This document shows, in pieces, positions 52,100 through 62,840 of a stretch of DNA of 64,000 nt. The notes below the pieces were generated by a model that saw only the letters and a program-made list of their open reading frames with translations, ran no database searches and was not told where the DNA came from. Position numbers and translations under genes: made by a program. The DNA is from Rebecca billardiae RCC1528 (taxonomy: Eukaryota; Haptophyta): NCBI GenBank assembly GCA_965240325.2, contig OZ251241.1:806001-870000 (forward strand), written 5' to 3'. Numbering within the stretch: the stretch's first letter is position 1; each line of letters begins with the position of its first letter.

Positions 52100-52600
52100 T
52101 ATTGCTACAAAAGGCGCTGCTGCCTTGGCCACTGGCCACGCAAACTCGACGCGGGCTCGCGAACAGGCGGGCACTGCACGCGATCGTTCAATCCGACAAG
52201 ACTCAGCGCAGGTGCGCGCAGATCTGCGGCGGGTCCCAACGGCCGTCGGCATCGCATTCGTGCCTCGTTCACCCCGCGCGCCCCGCCCTGCCATGTCTCT
52301 TCGGCCCAGTGCGTTTTCCAACCGAGCACGTCGTCACTCGGTCGCACGAACGCGGCCGTTGTCGACCGGCTCGTAGCTGACCATTCGCGCGCCCGCGCGC
52401 GCCACGCCGCACGCCGCGCAGCTGAGGCTCTCGGCATGTTCAGAAGTCGCTCGCCCAACCCTCACCGCTCACGCTCGCGCCGTCCATGACCATGGCCGAG
52501 CTGTGATGGCTGAGCCGCGTGCGGCGTGCTGACGGCTGCGCATGGCGGCGCGGCAAGCAGCGCGCGCAGATCTGCGGGCGACGCCGACGAGGCTGGCCGC

Positions 52601-52720
52601 TGGGCGAGTCCTCGCAGCACGAGCTGGACCGCGCACATCTATCTATTTTGCTCGCGACAGAGGCTGGGCGAGTCCTCGCAGCACGAGCTGGACTGCGCAC
52701 ATCTGTTTTGCTCTCGTCCG
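52601..52720. repeat. 64-base tandem duplication
   Basis: The segment beginning TGGGCGAGTCCTCGCAGCAC at 52601 recurs at 52665 with a few changes and a small deletion near ATCTATTTTG. Confidence 0.85.
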
Positions 52721-53912
52721 CCGGTCTCGAGTCACCATCCACGGCTTGACTGGCGCATGGGCGGGCGTTTGGCGCGCGAGCCGCGCGCTGACCGTGAGGA
52801 GGGGCTCTGGCGCTCACTCGACGGATGCCTGACCGTGCCTGACACGAGAGCCACAGGCTTAGATCTGCGAGCGGCGAGCCCGCGATGATGGCGAGTTGGC
52901 ATATGCTACGGGCGACGCCGTGCTCCCCTCTCGCCCGTGCTCGCAGTAGTCCTCGCGCTCCGGGCCGTCGGCCGACAGCACCCGCGGCGGCACCGACGCG
53001 CACAGCCATGCAGCGGCCCTCGCACCGAGTGCATCGACGCGGCGGCGAGGCTGACAGACAAAGGCGTGCAAGGAGCGGCTACTGCGGCTGCGGGAGGTCG
53101 TAGATAGACAGGCTCGAGCCGCGGCTGCTCGCGACGCTCTTCCCCGCAGCGAGCTCGTCCGACGCTGCGCCGATCCCGCCGAGCGCGCGAGGCTGTGCGA
53201 GGCTGAGTGAGACGGGCGAGCTGCCGAGCGCGATCTCCGCGCTGCGCGCGGCCACAGACAACAGGGCTGCCCGATGCGCACCGGGCGGAGGCGCTGCGGC
53301 TGCTGCGCGTCGAGTTCGACAGGCGGCGCAGCCCCCCGAGGCCCGGGCCGTCGACCGCGTCGAATACTCGCGCCCGCGCCTCCTGCACGGCGACGCGCCG
53401 GGCGCGCGCATCGCTGATTCGGTGAAGAACGCGACGACTATTGCATACTCCAGTAGGGCCGTGCGCCCTCAACGTCGTTGTTTACTACCCGAAGATCGGC
53501 GTAGCCGATCATAGAGCGCTCTATATATATATATTAATAAATCTGAGTATATATATATAATATACGCGGTAACTATCTGAGACTACTCAGTTGAAACATC
53601 GATCGCCCGATCGGCGGCCCGCGGATTTATTATTGATATGATGATATATATATCCCGCCCGGGCGGCGGGTGACTGATGATGTCGGATGAGACGTTCGTC
53701 ATTTGAGTAGGTGAGTGATGATGTCTGACTGTGATGAGTGATTCTCATCGCGACGATATCGCGAACGGCGAATCGCCGTCGAGCCCGTCGACGGCGTCGT
53801 CGACTCTTCGATCGCGAGCCGCGAGATTCAATTCGCCGAATTCGCACATCATGATGCACCAGCGCATCGTCGTCTATCAGCGCGTCGCAGCTCTCAGCGC
53901 ACACCCTTGCCG

Positions 53913-54548
53913 TCATCGGCTTCCATGCTTGGCAGCGCTGCCAGCCTTGTGCTCGCCGCGCTGGCCGCTGTCGTCTGACTCGCTGCCATTGTCGTCACCT
54001 GCTGCCGCGCCATGTGCACCGTCGCTGCCCTTGGGTGTCTTCTTCTTCGACTTTTTCTTGGCGCGCTTGGCGGCTCGCTTCGCCGTTCGCTCCGCCTCAC
54101 GCTGCGCACGCTCGATCCGGGTGCGTTCAAACTCGCTGGCCGCCTCGTCCGCCTTGGCCTGCTTCTCCATCTGATCCAAGCGCTCCAGCTCCACCCTCCG
54201 TGCGTTTCGGTACATGTGGAAGTCGCTGTGCGCGCGCAGCACGGCGGGGACGAGAGGCGAGATGAGTGGGCTCGGCGTACGGGGAGCGCGCGGGCGGGTG
54301 CCGTCGTCGGACGCATGCGTGGCGCGCACCCGCTGCCCGCTCCGGCATTGCTGCCCATAATGTTGTTCACTTTTTGAACCTTGTGCCTGTGGGCGCGGAG
54401 GTGCGGGAGCAGTGAGCACGCACGCGGGGCGACGGAGGCTGGATACGGATGTGCCAGGCGCGCACTTCTCCTTCTCGACGTCGCCCCACATGTCGCGCTC
54501 CTTGCGCTTGCGCTCCTCATCTGCGAGCTTCTTGAAGTCGACGTCCAT
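53913..54548 (-). CDS. PRKRIP1-like (DUF1168) spliceosome-associated protein
   Basis: Three exons (54466-54548, 54330-54386, 53913-54225) give 150 residues. The family hallmark is restored exactly across the second junction: IMGSNAGAGSG joined to DFHMYRNARRVELERL (human VMGSSAGAGSG and EFHVYRHLRRREY). A long charged coiled coil and a Lys/Arg-rich run (KRAAKRAKKKSKKK) follow, then an acidic Ser/Gly tail. Human PRKRIP1 is a spliceosomal C-complex component. The N-terminal part (MDVDFKKLADEERKRKERDM) is shorter than in animals, so a further upstream exon may exist. The 57-base middle exon is very small. Its start lies 166 bases from the CDK stop on the same strand. Confidence 0.85.
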   Translation of the reverse strand: MDVDFKKLADEERKRKERDMWGDVEKEKCAPGTSVSSLRRPACVLTAPAPPRPQAQGSKSEQHYGQQCRSGQRVRATHASDDGTRPRAPRTPSPLISPLVPAVLRAHSDFHMYRNARRVELERLDQMEKQAKADEAASEFERTRIERAQREAERTAKRAAKRAKKKSKKKTPKGSDGAHGAAAGDDNGSESDDSGQRGEHKAGSAAKHGSR

Positions 54549-54714
54549 GCTGACGCTGATGCTCGAGAGCTGGGACTGGGTCGGCGTCCAGACGTCGCAT
54601 CATAGTACCGTTCTCGCATCCATCAAATATTATTTTAATCGATCTTCTTCCGCCAACTCGCCAAGTGGTGCGCTCATTCTTTCGTCGCGATTTCATCGTC
54701 GGTGCACCGCGCGA

Positions 54715-55902
54715 TCATCGTCTGGGCGCAGGGCCGCCACTGCGCAGAGGCAGCGCGGGCGGCAGGAACGGCGTGGGCGACGCTGGCGAGGGCGAGGGCG
54801 AGGGCGGCGACAGTGCGCCTTGCGCCGGGCGCTTGACCCCACGCGCCCGGTCGTCACGCTTCGCGCTCTCCGCCGACACCTCGTGCAGCGTGGGGAACGT
54901 CGGCATCAGCGCCCGCGCCTTCATCGGCGGCGCCTCGCGGAAGTAGCCGTGCGAGAGCGCCTCTCGCGCGCTCGCGCGCCTCGCCGGGTCGTAGGTGAGC
55001 AGGGAGTTGAGCAGGGCGAGCGCGCCCCGGCTGAGCCCGCGCGCGCCCGCGAACTTGCCCTGCAGCTCGTTGTACGGCTGCTCGGGCAGCTCCGTCCGTG
55101 CGGCCAGTGGCAGCTGGCTGAAGCCTGGCCAGATGCCCTCGTGAGGCGTGCCGAGCAGCGCGCACATCCGCTGGAGCATCTCCGCCTCGGTCGCGCCCGG
55201 CATGAGCGGGCGGTGGAGCAGGAGCTCGCCGAAGATGCAGCCGAGCGCCCAGGCGTCGATCGCCGTGCCGTACTCGCGCGCGCCGAGCAGCAGCTCGGGC
55301 GCACGATACCAGAGCGTGACGACGCGCGGCGTGAGCGGCCGCGCCAGGCACGTCGCAGGCGAGGCGAGCGTGCGCGCGAGGCCGAGGTCGCACAGCTTGA
55401 GCGTGCCGCTACCCGTGAGGAGCAGGTTGGAGAGCTTCAGGTCGCGGTGGAACACGTGGTGCTCGTGCAGGTGCGCGACGGCCTCAAGCACCTGCGCCAT
55501 GAGGCACTTCACCTCGGACGCAGAGAACGGCGTTTTCATCCAGTCCAACAGCCGTGCGACGTCGTGCTCGCAGTACTCGAACGCGAGGAAGACCGCGTCC
55601 ATCTTGCTGCCCACGACCACTTCGTGCAGCCGCACCACGTTCTCATGCGGCGGCAGCGCGCGCAGCAGCCCGATCTCGCGCAGCGCGGTCGCCGGCATGC
55701 CCTCGCGCTCGAAGCCGCTCGACGCGAGCTTCACGCGCTTCAGCGCCACAATCTGACCCGACTCGCGGTCGCGCGCCTTGTACACCGAGCCGTATGTGCC
55801 CTCGCCGATCTTGCACAGCGTGCGGTACATGCCCACCGACCGGCAGGCCCCGAGCGAGAGAGATCTCGCCTCCGATGCGCGCGCGTCGGCCGCGGCCGCC
55901 AT
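54715..55902 (-). CDS. Cyclin-dependent kinase of the CDK10/CDK11 clade
   Basis: Serine/threonine kinase, 395 residues, one exon. It has a Gly-rich loop IGEGTYGSV (32-40), catalytic Lys55, a PSTAIRE-equivalent helix PATALRE (70-76), HRD with Asp154 in HRDLKLSN, activation-loop Thr191 in LTPRVVT and WYRAPE. YCEHDVARLL, EVKCLMAQVL, GTPHEGIWPGFSQLP, EQPYNELQGKF and the post-domain ALMPTFP match CDK10. GAREYGTAIDAWALGCIFGELL is closer to CDK11. The metal-binding DFG is DLG (172-174), keeping the Asp. The C-terminus is Ser/Pro-rich. CDK10/11 kinases act with cyclin M or L in transcription, splicing and ciliogenesis control. It is head-to-head with LSM1. Confidence 0.9.
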   Translation of the reverse strand: MAAAADARASEARSLSLGACRSVGMYRTLCKIGEGTYGSVYKARDRESGQIVALKRVKLASSGFEREGMPATALREIGLLRALPPHENVVRLHEVVVGSKMDAVFLAFEYCEHDVARLLDWMKTPFSASEVKCLMAQVLEAVAHLHEHHVFHRDLKLSNLLLTGSGTLKLCDLGLARTLASPATCLARPLTPRVVTLWYRAPELLLGAREYGTAIDAWALGCIFGELLLHRPLMPGATEAEMLQRMCALLGTPHEGIWPGFSQLPLAARTELPEQPYNELQGKFAGARGLSRGALALLNSLLTYDPARRASAREALSHGYFREAPPMKARALMPTFPTLHEVSAESAKRDDRARGVKRPAQGALSPPSPSPSPASPTPFLPPALPLRSGGPAPRR

Positions 55903-56080
55903 GGCGCTGCCGACGGATTTTTCCTACTCATCCTCGATCCTCCTCATTTTTCGTGCCCAAAATGCGCCGGCGGGCGGTCGCTCGTCGTCACGAACGATGG
56001 CGTCGGCGGCGACGCGTGCGCTGTGAGGTGGGATCAAGCACCAATCACCCGAACACACACGCGACGGCGGCCGACGACCG
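55903..56080. promoter_or_regulatory. 178-base bidirectional promoter interval
   Basis: Between the divergent CDK and LSM1 starts. A pyrimidine-rich stretch (TTTTTCCTACTCATCCTCGA) lies beside the CDK start. No TATA box is evident. Confidence 0.5.
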
Positions 56081-56761
56081 ATGGCGGGTTTTTTCCCGGG
56101 CACGGCAAGCCTTGTTGAAGAGCTCGACAGTGCGCGCTCCGCGCCCTGCGCTGCGACGGCATCGCCGGGCACACGCGGCAGCACGGCCGGATCACGACGC
56201 GGCGCGACTCACGCGCGAGCGCGTCAACCCCTGCAGAGAGATTGATGATCGTCTTGCGTGACGGGCGCAAGATCATTGGCACGCTACGATCGTTCGATCA
56301 GTTCTGTGCGCGCCCGCCCTTCCGCCGCCGTGCGCGCGCATAGTAGCGCACGCCGCAGGCTCACACCAGCGCTCCCTGGCGCGCGCGCGAGCAGCCAACC
56401 TCGTGCTCGAGGCCTCTGTGGAGCGTATCATCGTCGCCGACGAGTACTCGGACATCCCTCTGGGGCTGTACATTGTCAGGGGCGAGAACATCGTGCTCGT
56501 GGGCACCCTGGTATGCACGCTCTCGTGCGTGCGCGCCGCTCGTACAGGCATGCGCGCATCACCGCCCCTCGCTGCCTTCACTCGCTCGCCGCGTCTGCCG
56601 TCGCGCAGGACGATGAGAAGGAAGCGAACATGCAGCTCAAGCGCGTCGACCCGCCACAAATCGTCGAGGCCAAGCGGGTGGCCGACGAGGCCGAGCGCCT
56701 GCGCACCGAGCTGTCCAAGCAGCTGCGCAACGACTGGTTCAAGGATGATGACCTTTTCTGA
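56081..56761 (+). CDS. LSM1: LSM1, cytoplasmic mRNA-decay Sm-like protein
   Basis: Subunit of the LSM1-7 ring that binds oligoadenylated mRNA 3' ends and promotes decapping. Four exons (56081-56129, 56237-56305, 56395-56510, 56609-56761) give 128 residues; human LSM1 has 133. Exon 1 reads MAGFFPGTASLVEELD, matching the PGTASL start of human LSM1. The joins yield KRLMIVLRDGRKIIGTLRSF (Sm1), DQFSNLVLEASVERI and YIVRGENIVLVGTL (Sm2). The C-terminal helix beginning DDEKEANMQLKRV and ending DWFKDDDLF corresponds to the LSM1-specific extension. A 49-base first exon makes the gene easy to miss. It diverges from the CDK gene with 178 bases between the starts. Confidence 0.95.
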
Positions 56762-57632
56762 GACTCAGCACCCGCACGGCGGCGCTGCGGGCCGCGCCGA
56801 GCTGCCGGCCGCGTGTGCCAGCCGACCGTGTGCCTGAGGCTGAAAGGCGGTGCGCGCCCGCGTCGTGCGTCGAGGCGTCGGGGTGAGCGTCTGGCGGACC
56901 AGCCCGGCGGCACGGCGGCCGGCACGGCGACGCGGCGCACGCCAGCGGCGGCCATGCGACGTGAGTGCGAGAGCCGAGACGCGCGCTAAACTTAATGACC
57001 GTCGACTCAGTCGATTCATTCGACAGCTAAGCTAGTCAGTCTCAGCGGCTTGTCCGGCGGCTGGCCCTGGATCGGCCTGTCGACTCCCGCCGCGCGAGAT
57101 CTCGAATTCTCGAAAGCCGCAGCCGCGCGGGACCGGAAGTACCCCTACTCACGTGCAACCACGGGGTTGAGCGGCTTTCATACGACCGCCCTGATCCGCA
57201 TACGACCCGCCATCGTAAGGGAGACTTGCATACTCACCCCGCACATACGACGTGGGTAGTAAATCACGCGTCATTGACTTGCATACCCCCACGCGCACAT
57301 ACGACGCGGGCAGTAGGTCACTCGTGATTGGCAACCACTGTCATTATGATACCACTCGGCACTCGCTTACCCGTGCGTACGAAAAAACCGGACTCGTGCA
57401 TCCGGAGCGGTTCGTTCTCAGATCAAGCTGGGGCGCCGCGCGCGCGCTGCGCAGGCGAAAGCGGATCTGGAGCACCGCTTGTCTGGAGCCCCCCTTGGTG
57501 ACGGGACGGTCACCAGCCCGGGCGAGAGCGGCAGCGGCCAGAACACTCCGGGCCGCGACTCGGCGCGCCGTGAGTCCCTAGGTCGGGGAGTGTGATCGAG
57601 CGTCACTCTCGCCGCCCTCGCCTCACGCCTCC
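56762..57632. other. Intergenic region with 53-base tandem repeat
   Basis: At 57223-57329 a segment starting GACTTGCATAC is duplicated imperfectly with a 53-base period; each copy carries GCACATACGAC. The rest holds no supported frame and should contain the promoter of the RING gene. Confidence 0.6.
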
Positions 57633-60600
57633 ATGGCGGCGTTCGCCATGGCGGAAGACGCTGATGATTCTGACGGCTCGATGCCCGGCCTCGCGGAGGA
57701 CACGTCGGACGAGTCGGAGGACAACGTGATCACCCCGGCAGCGCCTGTGACGGCTGCCGCGCGGCCGAAGCAGACGCAACCCTCTGTCCCGCCGCCGTCG
57801 GGTCGCGCATCAGACCCGACGGCCGCTGCACCCAAGCCCTCGCAACCAGCGGCTGCCCGCAACGGCGCAACCACCGCCTCTGTCCAGCAGTCGGCGCAAG
57901 AAAGTGATTACGACTCGATGCCCGATCTCGCCGACGGGAGCGATTCGGACGAGAGCGACGACGCTCCTCCGGCGCCGCCCGCGTCGAAGCGCACCGCGAA
58001 CGAGCCTGCGAAGCCAGCTGTGACCGCGGGCAGCGCTGGCGGTGCCGGCGGCAAGGGCGGTGCCGGCGTCGCGAAGGCTGACAACAAGGACGAGAGCGAC
58101 GACGACTCGCTGCCCGGCCTCGTCTCCGACAGTGGCGACGACGAGACCGACGAGGACGATCTGCCACCGCCCAAGCCGCCCAAGGCGGCGCCCGCCCCGC
58201 CGAGCACCGCCAGCGCCGCGACCAAGGGCAACAAGGCCGCGGGCGCGAACGCCAGCAAGCCGACACCCGCGGCGAAGCCGGCGGCGAAGCCCGCGGCGAA
58301 GCCGGCGGCGAAGCCCGAGGCGAAGCCCGCGGCGAAGCCGGCGGCGAAGCCGGCGGCGAAGCCGGCGGCGAAGCCCGCGGCGAAGCCCGCGGCGAAGCCC
58401 GCCGGGCCCGCGCCCGCGCCCGGCAAGGCGGACAAGGGCTGCGACAGCGACTTCGACGACTGCCCCGGTCTCGAGGATTGCTCCGACTCCTCCGACTCCG
58501 ACACTGAGTACAAGCCGCCGCCCGAGGTGCCCAAGGCCAAGAGCGCTGGCGCCAAGCCCGCGGCGTCGGGCCCCGCGAAGAAGGCGCCGCCGCCCACGCC
58601 GCCGCCGATGACCGAGGAGGAGCGCAAGCGCAAGGCGGAGGAGGAGCGTCTGCGGCGCGAGAAGGAGCTGGCCGAGGAGCAGGCGCGGCGCGAGGCGAAC
58701 CGGCTGAAGCTCAAGGAGGAGAACCGGCGGAAGAAGGAGGAGAAGAAGCGGCAGGAGCAGCGCGAGCGCGAGGAGCGCGAGGAGACGCGGCGGCGCGAGC
58801 AGGAGTTCCAGGCCTTCGTCAAGGAGGTGCTCGAGAAGAAGGCCGAGCGCAAGCTGCGCGCCGACCGTGTCGAGCTCGCGCAGAAGCTCAACGACGAGAT
58901 CGAGGGCGTGTTCGGCCGCGGCAAGCTGGCGCGGTACACGTGGAACGTGGGCGCCGAGGGGCGGCGGTACGCGGAGGAGGCTGAGCAGACGGGCAAGGAG
59001 GACCTGTGCATCATCTGCGGCGAGGCCTTCGAGACGGAGGACATCCTGCGCGTGCTGCCGTGCGAGCACCACTTTTGCGAGCATTGTATCGCCGACTGGA
59101 TCCTCGCGCCGACGCGCGACGCGCAGGAGATGAAGAAGGAGAACAAGCAGGTCACGCACGGCGCGGCGAAGGCCAGGTGGGACAACCGGCACCAGTGCCC
59201 CACCTGCCGCAAGCAGATCGAGATCACCGCCTACGCCCGACGCATCATCAACGCCGCGATCGCGCCCACCGCGGGCGCGTCGAGCAGCGGAGGCGGCGGC
59301 GAGCGCGCGTACGCGCATGTCGCCGCCGCGGCGATCGGCGCCTCCACGTCGGCGGGCGCGGGCGCAGCCGCCCGCGCCGCCGCGCCGCCGCCACCCCCGC
59401 CGCCGCCGACCACGGCCCCGCCGCCGCCGCCGCCGCCGCCGCCCACGACGAGCACACCGACCGCCACCACCTCCGCCGCACCCTCGAATGCCGCGGCCGC
59501 CGCGACGCGCGACGCGCACGCCCCGGCCCCGCTCTCGCGCGACGCGCTGCTCGCCTCCTCCGACGACGCGCTGAGCTCCCGCACGACGAGCGTGCACCCT
59601 TCGCCCGTCGGCGCCGCGGCGGGCCTGCACGCCAAGCTCGCCGCCGAGGGCATCAGCTACGTGCTCACGGACGGGCGGCGCGTGCTCGACCCGAGCGTCG
59701 TCTCGCTCGCCAACGGCGTCGGCGTCGACCTGCGCCGTCTGCTCGCGCTGCGCTCGATCGGCTCGGGCACGAAGGCGGCGGACGGCGAGCAGCTGCTGCT
59801 GCGCCTCAAGGACACGCTGGTCAAGCACGGCGACGTCGAGTTCGTCTGGCACCTCCCGCACACCGCCGACGGCCAGATCGCCTCCGCCTACGTTCTGTTC
59901 AAACACGCTAAGTCGGTTAAGCGGGCCGCAGACAAGCTGAGCGCGCTCCGCGCCAACCCGTGGGCGGCCGACGGCTCGCCCAAGCCGCGCGTCGAGCGGC
60001 CCAAGGACCCCGACGCGCTGACGCGAGCGATCGCAGAGCACGACGTCGGCGCGGGCGGGATGATACTGGCGTGGGCCGCGCCACCACCGAGTGACTACGA
60101 CCCGCCGGGAGATTGCATCGAGATCGCGCCCGCACCAGATCCCCCCACCGCCGCCGCCGCCGCCGCAAGCACCGCCGCCTCCACCACTGCTGCCGCCGCG
60201 TCGCAAGGGCCCTCGCCCACCAGAGCCTCCAACGCGAGCGCCAACCGCGGCAGCTCGAGGCACGCCAGTGCCGCCCCCTCGCCGCTCGACGCGCCGCCGC
60301 CGCCCGTCGCTACTCCCGCGGGCGCGTGGGCGGCTCTGGCCGCGCCCTCCGCCTCCGCCATGAACATGCCAGCCGCCCGCACTGCCTCCGCGCCCACCAC
60401 TGCCGCCTCGCGCACCGCCTCCTCGCCCAAGGCCGGGACCAACCCCGCCGCCGCGCTCGCGCACTCGCCCTCGCCGGCCCGCGTCCAGCCGCCACAGCCG
60501 CACGCGCGCGCGGCCGAGGCTGAGGCCACCTCGGCAGAAGACCCGGAGCTCGCCGAGGCGCTGCGACAGATTCAGGCGCTCGAGGCCGCGGAGGCGGCGC

Positions 60601-60745
60601 GCGCGGCGGCGGCGCGCGAGGCGGCGGCGACGACGCGGATGGTGTGCCCGCTGTGCCAGGCGGTGTGCTTCAGCGACCTCGAGATGGAGCAGCACTTCAC
60701 GGCGGTGCACGACGTGAGCTCGCACGAGGAGCAGCAACAGCAGCA

Positions 60746-60784
<39 letters not shown>

Positions 60785-61259
60785 GCCTCCAGACTTCACA
60801 CCGCCGCCGCCGCCGCCGCTCCCGACGACGGCCGACCTCGGCCTCGCGCCGCCACCGCCGCCGCCGCCGCCGCCAGCCTCGGCGGCGATGGCGCCGCCGC
60901 CGCCGCCGCCGCCGCTCGGGACGGCGGCCGCGCCACCGCCGCCGCCGCCGCCGCCGCCCTTAATGGACACGCCGCCGCCGCCGCCGCCGCCCGCCGCGAG
61001 CGCGGCGCTCGACGGCGGGCTGCCGGCCGACGACCCGGAGGCGGTCGCGCGGCTGCGCGGCGCGTTCGAGCAGGACCCGCCGAAGCTCGAGGAGTCGCTG
61101 CCCATGTACTGCTCGCGGATCACCTGCCTGCCCTGCAGCCGGCTCGTCTCGCTCATCATGCCGCTCACCGCCGCCAACCGCGTCGTGATGTTCAACTTTG
61201 GGTTTGAGGACGTGTACGTCGTGATGCACGAGCTCGGCTACTTCAGCTCGGGCAAGTGA
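57633..61259 (+). CDS. Large RING-finger protein with acidic PGL motifs, zinc finger and polyproline tracts
   Basis: 1,208 residues, one exon; a second start at Met6 is possible. Residues 1-290 carry four acidic motifs of the form D-S-x-P-G/D-L followed by Asp/Ser runs (near 16, 95, 160 and 275). A run of AAKP repeats lies at about 210-255. A charged coiled coil spans about 325-425. A C3HC4 RING runs from Cys459 (CIIC) through CEHHFCEHC to Cys522/Cys525 (CPTC), with a long loop before the last pair, so the protein is a likely E3 ubiquitin ligase. Residues about 660-770 form a globular part (YVLTDGRRVLDPSVVSLANG, then ASAYVLFKHAKSVKRAADKL). A C2H2 finger is at Cys1005/Cys1008/His1021/His1026. 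Formin-like polyproline tracts fill 1030-1130. The end, YCSRITCLPCSRLVS to ELGYFSSGK, is well structured but unassigned. Confidence 0.75.
58262..58400 (+). repeat. 12-base AAKP-coding tandem repeat
   Basis: Head-to-tail GCGAAGCCGGCG/GCGAAGCCCGCG units, about eleven, encode Ala-Ala-Lys-Pro, resembling histone-H1-like tails. One unit reads EAKP. Confidence 0.95.
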
Positions 61260-61929
61260 CTGTGAGCGCCGCCCGGCGGGCTGTACACTCGTGCTGCTCG
61301 CGCCTCGGGGCGCGCGCCGCGCCTCGCGCGCCGCGGCGTCGCGTTCGGCCCTGTGCACATCGGCCGTCCGCGGCGCCGCGCTGCGCGTGCGCACGGCGCG
61401 CCTCCCTTCGCGAGCGTCCGGCGCAGGCAGCGACGCCTGCGCCCAGTCGGGCTGTCTGTCTCACAGAGATGTGTGTGCGCATGCGCTTGGGGACGGGAGG
61501 GGATGGGCGACGCCCATCGGGGCGAGCCGGCACGGTCGCGGCCGTGCCTCTCGCTGCAAGCTCAGAAGCTGGCTGCGCCAGCACAACACGACCACGTCTA
61601 ACTACGTCATCGTTTACTGTCTGCTGAGTTCCCGGAGCTTGGGAGTTGGGAGTGGGGTCGGCGTGTGCCACATGTACGTCGTCCGTCATCCGGCGGAGTC
61701 GGTCGTCGGACGAGACTGGATGACTGCTACTAGCTAACTATATATACCGCCCGCGTTTTTAGCCTTATACTTAGAATTCGTAGCAGTATCACTAGCAATA
61801 TATAGTAGCTATACGACTATACTATTGACTGGCTCCGGCTTCGGTGCCTTCGGTCCACTATAAGCTAAGTTAGCAGGCACTATATATTATTAACTAACCC
61901 CCCCAGCTCCGTTACGTCTTGGCCCCGAG
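61260..61929. other. Intergenic region
   Basis: GC-rich up to about 61730, then AT-rich with TATATA and TAGTATAC blocks (61735-61900). No gene recognised. Confidence 0.5.
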
Positions 61930-62840
61930 TAGGGGGTCCAGGCCCTCAGCCTAGCGGTTGGGGATATTCGACAGGCCTGCCATGTAGGTGTCTGTCGAGG
62001 CTGTCGCCTGTTGAAGTGCCCTCTAGTATGCCCCCCAGCCCAGCCCAGCCGTCAGAAGCACTCAAAACCGACTCCGCGTGCCGTCGCGCCGTCGTGCGGG
62101 CGCGCTGCCGGCCACTTAGTGTCACATAGAGATTCAGCGAAGTGGTACCCACCCGTGATGGCGGCTAGATGACGGAATGCGGTCGGTAGTACTTATTGAC
62201 AACCGTTGCCACTCAGTCGAATGAATTTATGATGCAGCGACTGCATATTTGGCGCACCATGCTGGGCGCGTAGAAATTCAGGAGAAACAGCAGCAAGATC
62301 GAGCATGTTACCCATTTAAATACAGGTAGGTACCCGTAAATATGAGCATGTGTGTACCCGTACATACTAACGGTCGATGCGAGTCCATATGTATTCAAAT
62401 CAATGTCTATATATGTGGGTACGTTCGAATACGGGCGCCGGAGATGAATATGCGGGCTCGGTCGCAACACTCGACTCAGCCGGCACCGGCGCCGCGTCGC
62501 CAGTCGTCCTACCCCAGCCCATGAGCCCATGCGAGGCCACCACCGGTCTACGATTACCGCGGCTGCAGCGCCCAGCCACCGAGGCGGCCTCCGGCTCCGG
62601 CTCGGCGAGCTGCTCGGCGGCGAGCTTCGCGCTCTCTGACTCTGCTGCCACGCCCGCCGTGCTCACCGCCTTGACCATAGTGCGGTCCGCGCGCTGCTCC
62701 GCTGTGATCGCCGCCAGATCCTCACGCCGCGCCTTGGCCTCGGATGTGCCTGCGCGGCTGTTGGCGGCCGTGATGGCGCCGGCGGGCTCGGCGTCGCGCG
62801 CCTGCTCCGCGGTGAGCGTGACGTCCGTGCGCGTTCTTTG
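61930..62840 (+). repeat. Dispersed repeat family, copy C
   Basis: Aligns, in opposite orientation, with copy A from GGGGTCCA through CAGCCCAGCCCAGCCG, the core TGTCACATAGAGATTCAGC, CTTATTGACAACCGTTG and the AT-rich TACCC part, to the GC-rich end. On the minus strand, 62560-62830 reads as an Ala/Glu-rich helical stretch (AAESESAKLAAEQLAEPEPE), also partly visible in copy A. The plus-strand frame seen in copy A is interrupted by stops here. Confidence 0.75.

Larger units (their letters stand above)
50131..53912. other. Gene-poor region
   Basis: No gene I can support across about 3.8 kb. It holds a solo 46-base unit (52054-52099), a 64-base tandem pair near 52601, TATATA-rich DNA at 53520-53570 and a poly-C/poly-G stretch near 51560-51605. 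A minus-strand frame at 53079-53411 has some protein-like character (SSLSIYDLPQPQ at its end) but no family match, so it is not called. Confidence 0.5.

Noticed and set aside
53079-53411. 110-codon minus-strand frame
   Set aside because: Some protein-like residues at its end but no match, no clear splice partner, and repeat-rich surroundings.
57810-60737. 975-codon minus-strand frame
   Set aside because: It is the antisense shadow of the RING gene, created by GC-rich third positions, and shows only low-complexity Leu/Arg repeats.
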